6,308 nucleotides of DNA from Desulfobacteraceae bacterium (GTDB taxonomy: Bacteria; Desulfobacterota; Desulfobacteria; Desulfobacterales; UBA11574), in assembly GCA_029857875.1 (NCBI GenBank), contig JAOUGB010000148.1, positions 1 through 6,308 on the forward strand, written 5' to 3'. This document shows positions 1 to 6,254 of the stretch, piece after piece. A model generated the notes under the pieces. The model was given only the letters and a program-made list of their open reading frames with translations. It searched no databases and was not told the DNA's origin. Every line of letters begins with the position of its first letter. The first letter of the stretch is position 1. The position numbers were made by a program, and so were the translations under genes.

Positions 1-1731
1 AGTAAAGATATTACAAAAAAAACGCTGGACAAGCTTATTTCAAAAGGAAAAAAGCAGGGTTTTCTAACTTATGATGAGATAAACAAAGCTCTTCCGGATG
101 ATACCCTTTCATTGGAGCAAATTGATGAAACGCTTATCATGTTAAATGATCTTGATATTGAAATCATAGATGAAAAAAAGAACAAGTTAACTCGAACTAA
201 AAAGATTAAAATATCCGCGACTCCCGCACCTGACTTTGGCTCGGTAACTGATCCTGTCAAAATGTACTTACGTGAAATGGGGTTGGTAACTCTTTTAAGC
301 AGAGAAGGTGAGGTTGTTATTGCTAAGGAGATAGAAGCAGGGGAACAGGAGGTTTTAAAGGCCCTGATAGATACAAACATCGTTGCAGAATGCATTATAG
401 GACTTGGAAATCAAATAGATAACAGGGAGATACGGCTAAAACAGGTATTAAGAGATGTCAGGGATATGGACGAGGTCGGTACATATATTGACGAAACGAT
501 CCAGATCGAAAGGTTTTTAGATACAGTACATTCTATCCGGTCCATTCATGAAGAAAATAAAGTATATCGGGAGAAACTTTTTGCATCAAACCTTGAATCC
601 GATGAACAGCGTCGTATCAGAAGGTGCATCACTCGCAGGAATAATAAAATATTTGATTTGCTTAAGGAATGGCGCTTTGAGAGTGGGGTGATTGATAAGA
701 TTGAGAAACTTGTCAGGGAAAACATTGAGTGGTTCGATTCAATGAATAAAACAATTGTGATGTGTGCTGATTCCCTTGGCGTATCGGTTACAGAACTTCG
801 AACCAATTTAGCGACCAAGACCAAGTTTGTCCGGTGGGTCTGTTCACGTTGTGACCTTTCAAAGGAAGAAGGTGCCTTGCTTTTTGCCGAACTGAAGACA
901 ATAAAAGACCAAATTGCCGATCGAGAGTATATCTTTAAGGCCAAGAACCGATCTTTAAAAAGGATCATGTCAAGTGTAGATGAAGGGCGTTATAGAGCCA
1001 AACTTGCCAAAAGTGAACTGACCAAGGCCAATTTACGACTGGTTGTCAGTATTGCCAAAAAATACACCAATCGAGGTTTACAATTTTTAGATTTGATCCA
1101 AGAGGGAAATATCGGCCTGATGAAAGCCGTTGATAAATTTGAATATAGGCGTGGTTACAAATTCAGCACATATGCTACGTGGTGGATTCGACAGGCAATA
1201 ACGAGGGCAATTGCTGATCAGGCAAGAACCATCCGAATCCCTGTTCATATGATTGAAACAATAAACAAGCTTATTCGTACATCCAGGTACCTGGTACAGG
1301 AGCTTGGGCGAGAGCCGACGCCTGAGGAAATATCCGAGAAAATGGAAATTCCGCTATCCAAAGTTCGAAAAGTTTTAAAGATTGCAAGAGAGCCAATTTC
1401 ATTAGAAACGCCCATAGGTGAAGAAGAAGATAGCCATCTCGGAGATTTCATAGAAGATAAAAAGTTTATGCTGCCTTCAGATGCAGCTGTCAGCCTAAAC
1501 CTTGCCGAGCAGACAAGAAAGGTTCTCGCGACGTTAACCCCGCGCGAGGAAAAAGTACTGCGTATGCGATTCGGAATCGGTGAAAAGGCGGATCATACCC
1601 TCGAAGAGGTTGGACAGGACTTTGCCGTAACACGAGAAAGGATCAGACAGATAGAAGCCAAGGCTTTAAGAAAACTCAGGCATCCCACCAGAAGCCGGAA
1701 ACTGAAAAGTTTCATCGAACAGACCCAATAA
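1..1731 (+). CDS. rpoD: RNA polymerase primary sigma factor RpoD (sigma70), 5' end outside window
   Basis: This is the housekeeping sigma factor that directs RNA polymerase to -35/-10 promoters. The reading frame is open from base 1, so the gene begins upstream; the TTG at 112 is internal, not a start. In the 576 visible residues, region 1.1 lies at about 1-55 (it contains [16 protein letters not shown]). Region 1.2 starts at about 84 with [12 protein letters not shown] non-conserved helical insert spans about 120-335. Region 2 lies at about 338-412, including [31 protein letters not shown] and the -10-reading [15 protein letters not shown]. Region 3 and the 3.2 finger span about 415-492, and region 4 about 512-572, with the helix-turn-helix [20 protein letters not shown]. 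The long insert and region 1.1 mark it as a primary, group 1 sigma rather than an alternative one. Perhaps 10-25 N-terminal residues are missing (estimate from family length). Upstream context, such as dnaG, is not visible. Confidence 0.98.
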   Translation, partial: SKDITKKTLDKLISKGKKQGFLTYDEINKALPDDTLSLEQIDETLIMLNDLDIEIIDEKKNKLTRTKKIKISATPAPDFGSVTDPVKMYLREMGLVTLLSREGEVVIAKEIEAGEQEVLKALIDTNIVAECIIGLGNQIDNREIRLKQVLRDVRDMDEVGTYIDETIQIERFLDTVHSIRSIHEENKVYREKLFASNLESDEQRRIRRCITRRNNKIFDLLKEWRFESGVIDKIEKLVRENIEWFDSMNKTIVMCADSLGVSVTELRTNLATKTKFVRWVCSRCDLSKEEGALLFAELKTIKDQIADREYIFKAKNRSLKRIMSSVDEGRYRAKLAKSELTKANLRLVVSIAKKYTNRGLQFLDLIQEGNIGLMKAVDKFEYRRGYKFSTYATWWIRQAITRAIADQARTIRIPVHMIETINKLIRTSRYLVQELGREPTPEEISEKMEIPLSKVRKVLKIAREPISLETPIGEEEDSHLGDFIEDKKFMLPSDAAVSLNLAEQTRKVLATLTPREEKVLRMRFGIGEKADHTLEEVGQDFAVTRERIRQIEAKALRKLRHPTRSRKLKSFIEQTQ

Positions 1732-1766
1732 CTTTACGAGCATGCGCATCGATGAATATCGAACTT

Positions 1767-1786
1767 AAAGGGGCTTCGGCCCATTT
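1767..1786 (+). terminator. UUCG-tetraloop hairpin after rpoD, possible weak terminator
   Basis: GGGC (1771-1774) pairs with GCCC (1779-1782) around a C(TTCG)G loop, which is an exceptionally stable RNA tetraloop. Flanking AAA (1767-1769) can pair with TTT (1784-1786) across a G-A mismatch. It begins 35 bases after the rpoD stop codon. There is no long T-run after it, so it could be an RNA 3'-end stabiliser rather than an efficient intrinsic terminator. Confidence 0.4.
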
Positions 1787-1905
1787 GGAATGATGGAATA
1801 ATGGTGTAATGGAATGGTGGATTTAACGGATTTTTTGACAATTTAAATGGCTTGATTTTGCCCTTCTTCCCAACATTCCAGCACTCCAACATTCCATTCT
1901 TCCAT
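1785..1905. repeat. Imperfect inverted repeat built of degenerate TGGAATNN octamers
   Basis: The left arm (1785-1820) and the reverse complement of the right arm (1870-1905) match at 27 of 36 positions without gaps, around a 49-base spacer. Each arm is itself a tandem array with an 8-bp period. On the left the units are TGGAATGA, TGGAATAA, TGGTGTAA and TGGAATGG, then TGG. On the right, read on the minus strand, they are TGGAAGAA, TGGAATGT, TGGAGTGC and TGGAATGT, then TGG. It encodes no transposase and shows no clear target-site duplication. It may be a small dispersed intergenic repeat or a transcribed hairpin. Confidence 0.7.
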
Positions 1906-2009
1906 ACCGATGGCATTATAAAATACCATTAAAAAACAATTGATTACAAAAAGTCATAAAATATCCGAGACAGTTTATCATTTTCACTGCTTTAATACCG
2001 GGTAAACGC

Positions 2010-2040
2010 TTGACAAAATCATTTTAAGGGATTAGATAAT
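2010..2040 (+). promoter_or_regulatory. Sigma70-type promoter for the tRNA gene
   Basis: A perfect -35 box TTGACA lies at 2010-2015. The -10 region is TAGATAAT (2033-2040). It can be read as TAGATA with a 17-base spacer, or as GATAAT (5 of 6 to consensus) with a longer 19-base spacer. Initiation would fall around 2045-2048, leaving a leader of about 15 bases to be removed by RNase P before the tRNA. Confidence 0.6.
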
Positions 2041-2060
2041 CAGTTTTTATGTCGATGTTT

Positions 2061-2133
2061 GGGCCCATAGCTCAGCTGGCAGAGCCACCGGCTCATAACC
2101 GGTAGGTCCCTGGTTCGATCCCAGGTGGGCCCA
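2061..2133 (+). tRNA. tRNA with CAT anticodon, probably tRNA-Ile2 (lysidine), otherwise elongator tRNA-Met
   Basis: A full cloverleaf can be drawn. The acceptor stem is GGGCCCA (2061-2067) with TGGGCCC (2126-2132). The D stem is GCTC (2070-2073) with GAGC (2082-2085). The anticodon stem is ACCGG (2087-2091) with CCGGT (2099-2103), around loop CTCATAA with anticodon CAT at 2094-2096. The T stem is CCTGG (2109-2113) with CCAGG (2121-2125), around TTCGATC. All stems are Watson-Crick and the discriminator is A at 2133. The CCA end is not encoded: the next bases are TCA. The G1-C72 pair and the absence of three G-C pairs in the anticodon stem exclude initiator tRNA. The C4-G69 and C5-G68 pairs match known TilS lysidine-synthetase determinants in E. 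coli tRNA-Ile2, so I favour the AUA-reading Ile tRNA. Elongator Met remains possible; that the gene is a tRNA is near certain. Confidence 0.95.
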
Positions 2134-2275
2134 TCAGTTTGAAAGTAAAGAGAAATATGGGGTTAAAATCGTGACAAGACCAAACCATCCGAGTGTAATT
2201 TCACAGGATAGACCTATTAACAACATGGGCTCTAACATTACTCAGCCACATACCCTTTGGTTTTGCTTATGAGTT

Positions 2276-2317
2276 ATGGGAGTTAAAAGATATGAGGAAT
2301 TAAAAGCGTGGTTATAA
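2276..2317 (+). pseudogene. 13-codon open frame, possible remnant of a four-helix-bundle (S23-type) protein gene
   Basis: The frame reads MGVKRYEELKAWL and then stops inside the following terminator stem. The wording resembles, from memory, the N-terminus of the four-helix-bundle family linked to 23S rRNA intervening sequences, whose members often start with a YxDL/YEEL...W pattern. Nothing downstream continues the similarity. It has no good ribosome binding site and could equally be chance or a short leader peptide. Confidence 0.15.
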
Positions 2318-2336
2318 CAATAACCACGCTTTTTTT
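2302..2336 (+). terminator. Strong Rho-independent terminator
   Basis: AGCGTGGTTAT (2305-2315) and ATAACCACGCT (2320-2330) form a perfect 11-bp stem with loop AACA, and the T-run follows directly (2330-2336). The A-run before the stem can extend the pairing. It probably ends the transcript that begins at the tRNA promoter and insulates the downstream gene. On the opposite strand only four T residues follow, so it is mainly + directed. Confidence 0.9.
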
Positions 2337-2384
2337 GATTGGTTGGAATGGTATTAATCTCTTTAACATAGCAAAAATGAGTGT

Positions 2385-2421
2385 TACGTGTTCACGCGGT
2401 TTTCTTCCCCGTGAACACGTA
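2385..2421. repeat. Perfect 12-bp inverted repeat upstream of the Nif3-type gene
   Basis: TACGTGTTCACG (2385-2396) and CGTGAACACGTA (2410-2421) are exact inverted copies around a 13-base spacer. Each arm contains a near-palindrome: CGTG-TT-CACG on the left and CGTG-AA-CACG on the right, starting 23 bases apart, about two helical turns. The right arm ends 18 bases before the ATG at 2440. It could be an RNA hairpin in the 5' leader, a paired operator, or a dispersed palindromic repeat. No T-run follows, so it is not a terminator for + strand transcription. Confidence 0.75.
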
Positions 2422-2439
2422 CAAATAAGCTGGTAATTT

Positions 2440-3561
2440 ATGATGAAAACAACGATCGCCGATATTATCGAAGTCATGGAATTATATGCTCCAAGCCGGC
2501 TTGCCGAAGAATGGGATAATGTAGGGTTACAGATTGGAGATAAGAACTGGCCGGTTCAGACCATCTGGATTGCACTGGACCCAACTCCTGATGTTGTTAA
2601 AGACGCCAGCAGAAACGGTGTTGATCTTTTAATTACACACCATCCTCTAATATTTCGTCCTCTAAAATCGATCAATTTTAGCAAGCCTCTGGGTTCCATC
2701 ATTCAGATGGCGTCTCAGCACCGGATGGCGATATTTTCAGCCCACACCAATCTTGACAACGCAATGGATGGTCTTAATGATGTCTTGGCTCGTCGTCTAG
2801 GGCTTAGAAATTTAAAAGTACTGGGACATGCCAAAAGAGATGAAATGTTTAAACTGGTGGTGTATGTCCCGGTGGCGTATGAACAGGAGGTCATTACTTC
2901 ACTTTTTGAAACAAAAGCTGGTGATATCGGTTCGTATAGCTGCTGTTCATTTAGAAGTAAAGGTAAAGGTACATTCAAGCCGGGACCTTTGTCCAAACCG
3001 TTTGTCGGCAAAATCGGCGAAATATCCCATACGGATGAGGTCAGGATCGAAACTGTTGTGCGAAAAAATGATTTAATTGGTGTTATTGATCATGTGAGGA
3101 AAAACCATCCTTATGAGACAATGGCATACGATGTTTATCCGCTATTAACATCTGAAGACACACAAGGTTCCGGGCGCATTGGAAAGCTTGATAACAGTAT
3201 GAATCTTATGTCTTTTGCTGCTTCAATTAAAACAAAATTGGGCCTTGAATACATAAAGGTTGCAGGAAATCCTGATTTGATTATAAAAACTGTTGCTGTT
3301 TGTTCGGGGAGTGGTTCAAGTTTTGTGGACCACTTTGTAACATCCGGAGCCCAGGTTTATGTTAGCGGAGATTTTGGTTACCATGATGCCAGAACAGTGG
3401 AAGCAGAAAATTTGGGGCTCATCGACATCGGGCATTTTGCATCAGAGCATTTAATCGTTGATGTGCTTGCAGATCGGCTTGATAAGATTTTGTCTGAAAC
3501 AGGCATCGATGTCAAAATCGAAGCATATAAACTTGAAAAAGAACCTTTTATGGTATTATAA
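2440..3561 (+). CDS. Nif3-like dinuclear metal center protein with PII-like insert (YqfO type)
   Basis: This is a 373-residue Nif3 (DUF34/NIF3) family protein, the long form like B. subtilis YqfO. The N-terminal Nif3 half spans about 1-130, with EEWDNVGLQIGD at 23-34, THHPL at 66-70 and HTNLD at 102-106. A PII/CutA-like insert follows at about 135-235, ending at HPYETMAYDVYP. The C-terminal Nif3 half contains SGDFGYHDA (309-317) and GHFASEH (331-337). By alignment with E. coli YbgI, the two-metal site would use H67, H68, D106, H332 and E336, all present, so the metal center looks intact. Family members form toroidal hexamers. The annotation 'GTP cyclohydrolase 1 type 2' rests on few homologs and the true cellular role is unsettled. 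The start is ATG 2440 or the adjacent ATG 2443. Both fit the family N-terminus, but neither has a good Shine-Dalgarno sequence (only GCTGGT, 2429-2434). The zinc-ribbon gene follows after 117 bases. Confidence 0.95.
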   Translation: MMKTTIADIIEVMELYAPSRLAEEWDNVGLQIGDKNWPVQTIWIALDPTPDVVKDASRNGVDLLITHHPLIFRPLKSINFSKPLGSIIQMASQHRMAIFSAHTNLDNAMDGLNDVLARRLGLRNLKVLGHAKRDEMFKLVVYVPVAYEQEVITSLFETKAGDIGSYSCCSFRSKGKGTFKPGPLSKPFVGKIGEISHTDEVRIETVVRKNDLIGVIDHVRKNHPYETMAYDVYPLLTSEDTQGSGRIGKLDNSMNLMSFAASIKTKLGLEYIKVAGNPDLIIKTVAVCSGSGSSFVDHFVTSGAQVYVSGDFGYHDARTVEAENLGLIDIGHFASEHLIVDVLADRLDKILSETGIDVKIEAYKLEKEPFMVL

Positions 3562-3678
3562 TAGTGTTAAATTCGTGTAAATTTGAATGCATTTTGTATT
3601 AAGATAATGGATTAGGAGTATGAAGAGACAAACACAAATTTTCAACAGTTAATGGACAGATAAATGGTGTAAAAGGAC

Positions 3679-4386
3679 ATGAAGGAACAGATTAAAGTAT
3701 TGGTGAAACTACAGCATCTCGATACAGAAACCGCAAGAATTAAATCAACATTGAATGATGTGTCAAAAAAGCTGGAAAATCTTGATTCAAGCCTCATAGA
3801 AATTGAACAAACCATAACAAGCCAAGAGTCTGTTCTCAATGAATTGAAAAAAGAGTATCGGGACTATGAATCTGATGCTAAAATGAACCTTGCTAAAAAT
3901 AAAAAAAGCCAGGAGAAACTTAGATCAGTAAAAACGAACAAAGAATATCAGTCATTGTTAAAAGAAATTGAAGACGTAAAGTCAAAGAACTCCTTGATTG
4001 AAGATAAAATGATAGAATGTTTGGACCGTATAGATGAAACAGAAGACATTATTGCAAAAAAAAAGAATGAATATTTACAGTTTTCTGATCGCATAAAAAG
4101 TGAGAAACAAAGCATCGAACATGAAGCCGGAATTGACAAAAAGAAGCTTGATGAACTTGATATGGATAGGAAAAATGTCTCCGGCCTTATTGATTCTCAA
4201 TTATTTAAAAAATATTTAGTGATAAAAGAACAAAATCAAGGAGGGCTTGCTGTTGTACCGGTAAAAGATGCTGTATGCCATGGATGTAATGTAAATCTTC
4301 CGCCACAACTGTACAATGAGCTTTTTCGATATAAAAGCCTAAAGTTTTGCCCCAATTGTCAGAGGATAATATATTTGAAAGAGTAA
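3679..4386 (+). CDS. Coiled-coil C4-type zinc-ribbon protein (DUF164 / zf-RING_7)
   Basis: This is a 235-residue, highly charged protein. Residues about 1-180 are rich in Lys, Glu, Leu and Ile with heptad-like spacing and no Pro, as expected for a long antiparallel coiled-coil hairpin. It includes the family-typical KTNKEYQSLLKEIE segment (85-97). The C-terminal zinc ribbon uses C200-x2-C203 and C224-x2-C227; between them VNLPPQLYNEL is the usual linker signature. There are no membrane segments and no signal peptide, so it is probably cytosolic. Relatives include H. pylori HP0958 and Chlamydia CT398, reported to interact with sigma54 (RpoN); the role in most bacteria is unknown. The ATG at 3679 gives the expected family N-terminus (a charged start, then LVKLQHLD), but AAAAGGA (3671-3677) sits unusually close to it. 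Start codons a few positions later (TTG 3700, GTG 3703) have better spacing from AAGGA but would remove conserved residues. rnpB follows after about 85 bases. Confidence 0.92.
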   Translation: MKEQIKVLVKLQHLDTETARIKSTLNDVSKKLENLDSSLIEIEQTITSQESVLNELKKEYRDYESDAKMNLAKNKKSQEKLRSVKTNKEYQSLLKEIEDVKSKNSLIEDKMIECLDRIDETEDIIAKKKNEYLQFSDRIKSEKQSIEHEAGIDKKKLDELDMDRKNVSGLIDSQLFKKYLVIKEQNQGGLAVVPVKDAVCHGCNVNLPPQLYNELFRYKSLKFCPNCQRIIYLKE

Positions 4387-4440
4387 TGATTTCATTTACA
4401 AGCCATCTCAAAAATACATCTTTGGAAAAAGTATTTCCAT

Positions 4441-4469
4441 TTAACAACAGATAAAAAAGTAATTACAAA
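4441..4469 (+). promoter_or_regulatory. Candidate rnpB promoter
   Basis: TTAACA (4441-4446, 5 of 6 to the -35 consensus) is followed after 17 bases by TACAAA (4464-4469, 4 of 6 to the -10 consensus). Initiation about seven bases further on, near 4474-4476, would coincide with the start of helix P1. That agreement supports the call, since the RNase P RNA 5' end is often the initiation site or close to it. Confidence 0.45.
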
Positions 4470-4471
4470 TA

Positions 4472-4862
<391 letters not shown>

Positions 4863-4937
4863 AAACTTTACTGACCTTTTTTATATCTATCAAAAACCAT
4901 TAAGGCGGTTTCTGAAACCCAGAAAGAAATGATGTAG

Positions 4938-6254
4938 ATGATGAAATTTCAGAAAACGGTTTGTGACATATCTTTTTCAGAGAAAGTTAGGATATTTTCC
5001 CACGATTACTTGAAGTGTTGCATTTATATTACTAATTTTAGTTCATCTCGGTATCTTTTTACAAAAATGCTCTTTTCAAAACTCATCGGTTCTTCCCAAG
5101 TTCTTGAAGATTTTCTTGACTTTCATGGTGCTAAAAACAACACAAACTTATATTTTTACAGAGAACTTTCAGCAACTGTCCGGCATTTAAGCCTAGGTGG
5201 ATACTCTCAGACTCATATTTTAAATCGGCTTGATTTTTATGGACTTCCAGATAGCGAGACATTTGAAGAACAGGGGACCGCCACTCTATATTTTTTAAGA
5301 AAGTCTCTCACTAAATTGGCGCCGGTTATCATAAAAGAGGCTCAACGGCTTAACATACCGTTACCGCATGATGATAAATATGATATGGATGATTTTCCAG
5401 GCATCATAACCGGGGAGACGCTTGATTATGATATCGACGATATAGATAAGGATCAGCAAAAAAAACATATTGTTCAAATTGCCAGTGAATTTCTAAGCAT
5501 CTCGGAAAGTTTTGAAGATCTAAAATTTTATGAACCATACAACCTGAAAGAGATGTTGAGAATTGTTCCGGAAAAAGTCAACGAAGTAAACATGAGACGT
5601 TTTGAGATGCTTGTTCATAACCTTCAATCTTCTTTCGATACCTATGTGATTCATGGTGGTTACAGATTTGGGAATAAAAAGCTTAAAGATTTACGGGGGT
5701 TTTTTTCAGTCGTATTTCATCTTCTTCAAATGATTGGAAGGCTTCTCCATTTTTATGAACGGCATCTACATAAGGCAGGATACAAAAATATCTATAAAAA
5801 GGTACAAGATCGATTATCATCTTTAATTGATCCCGAGGAACTTCTTGATCGAACCATTAATTACGGCCTTTATTATATATGCCATTTCCTTGCTAGAGGT
5901 AGAGAATTAGCTCGAGATATACTGAACGAGAATGTTGAACGCGCTTCCATTAAGGTGGGCGTTCCCGTAAGTCTTGGTTTCCATAGCCGGCCAAGCCTTT
6001 TGGTGGCAAAGACTGTACAGCATTATGGTGGCCAGGTGGAACTGTGTGTCGGCGAAGACCGGTTTGATGCCAGCAGTGTCCTCGATATCCAATGGGCGGG
6101 AGGAAAAATTCAGAAAGAAAAATTTACGGAAGTTATCTTTGAGGGTGATGTTCGGGCGCTGAACGATATTAAAATCCTTGCCAGTGTCAATTATGGTGAG
6201 GATACAATGGGAAAGGGTGTCCCTCTGCCTAAAGAGTTGAGTTATCTAAAATAA
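4938..6254 (+). CDS. HPr-like phosphocarrier domain fused to a large unrecognised N-terminal region
   Basis: This is a 438-residue protein. Its C-terminal part (about 336-420) resembles HPr, the His-phosphorylated carrier of the phosphotransferase system. IKVGVPVSLGFHSRPSLLVAK (338-358) matches the HPr active-site segment, with H349 as the His15 equivalent, R351 as Arg17 and P352 as Pro18. S380, 31 residues after H349, aligns with regulatory Ser46. The tail after the domain (about 420-438) is short and polar. Residues 1-335 match no family I recognise. They look mostly helical, with a conserved-looking segment at 48-103 (FLDFHGAKNN, FYRELSATVRHLSL) and an acidic linker at about 144-173. Aromatic-rich helices lie at 255-275 and 305-320. 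There is no clear signal peptide. The start is ATG 4938 or 4941, as an in-frame TAG at 4935 blocks extension. A later start at M44 (5067) would drop an unusual Cys- and Ser-rich stretch. No good ribosome binding site is seen for any of these. It begins 75 bases after rnpB. Confidence 0.85.
   Translation: MMKFQKTVCDISFSEKVRIFSHDYLKCCIYITNFSSSRYLFTKMLFSKLIGSSQVLEDFLDFHGAKNNTNLYFYRELSATVRHLSLGGYSQTHILNRLDFYGLPDSETFEEQGTATLYFLRKSLTKLAPVIIKEAQRLNIPLPHDDKYDMDDFPGIITGETLDYDIDDIDKDQQKKHIVQIASEFLSISESFEDLKFYEPYNLKEMLRIVPEKVNEVNMRRFEMLVHNLQSSFDTYVIHGGYRFGNKKLKDLRGFFSVVFHLLQMIGRLLHFYERHLHKAGYKNIYKKVQDRLSSLIDPEELLDRTINYGLYYICHFLARGRELARDILNENVERASIKVGVPVSLGFHSRPSLLVAKTVQHYGGQVELCVGEDRFDASSVLDIQWAGGKIQKEKFTEVIFEGDVRALNDIKILASVNYGEDTMGKGVPLPKELSYLK

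Larger units (their letters stand above)
1732..2060. other. Non-coding interval between rpoD and the tRNA gene
   Basis: No convincing gene lies in these 329 bases. The interval holds a UUCG-tetraloop hairpin just after rpoD, a pair of inverted octamer arrays, an AT-rich stretch with a small imperfect hairpin (ATGGCATT at 1910-1917 against AATACCAT at 1922-1929), and the tRNA promoter. A 60-codon minus-strand reading frame crosses the arrays and looks like translated repeat. Confidence 0.8.
2134..2439. other. Non-coding interval between tRNA and the Nif3-type gene
   Basis: No convincing gene lies in these 306 bases. The first part, to about 2275, shows no motif I recognise. A 13-codon open frame (2276-2317) runs into an intrinsic terminator (2302-2336). 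A perfect inverted repeat (2385-2421) then precedes the next start codon. The roughly 170 bases between tRNA and terminator could be a long tRNA trailer or a small RNA, but nothing in the sequence decides this, and no clear promoter for the downstream gene is visible. Confidence 0.7.

Noticed and set aside
112..114. TTG as the start of rpoD
   Set aside because: The frame is open to base 1 and the upstream codons encode conserved sigma region 1.1, so the true start is outside the window.
546..968. 140-codon minus-strand open frame inside rpoD
   Set aside because: It is antisense to the non-conserved region of a clear sigma factor gene, rich in Ser and Leu, as expected for a shadow frame.
1734..1916. 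60-codon minus-strand open frame after rpoD
   Set aside because: It is mostly a translation of the inverted octamer arrays, giving low-complexity strings such as NGMLECWNVG, and it has no ribosome binding site or recognisable domain.
2343..2369. Possible promoter for the Nif3-type gene (TTGGAA, then TAACAT)
   Set aside because: The spacer is only 15 bases and both boxes are poor matches in AT-rich DNA, so it cannot be distinguished from background.
2828..3076. 82-codon + strand open frame inside the Nif3-type gene
   Set aside because: It is an out-of-frame shadow of the PII-like insert, with no family resemblance.
4900..4927. Small self-complementary stretch (GGTTTCTGAAACC, TTTCTG...CAGAAA) before the HPr-fusion gene
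   Set aside because: The stems are only six bases and mutually exclusive, with no T-run or ribosome binding site involved; it is not enough to call a terminator or regulator.
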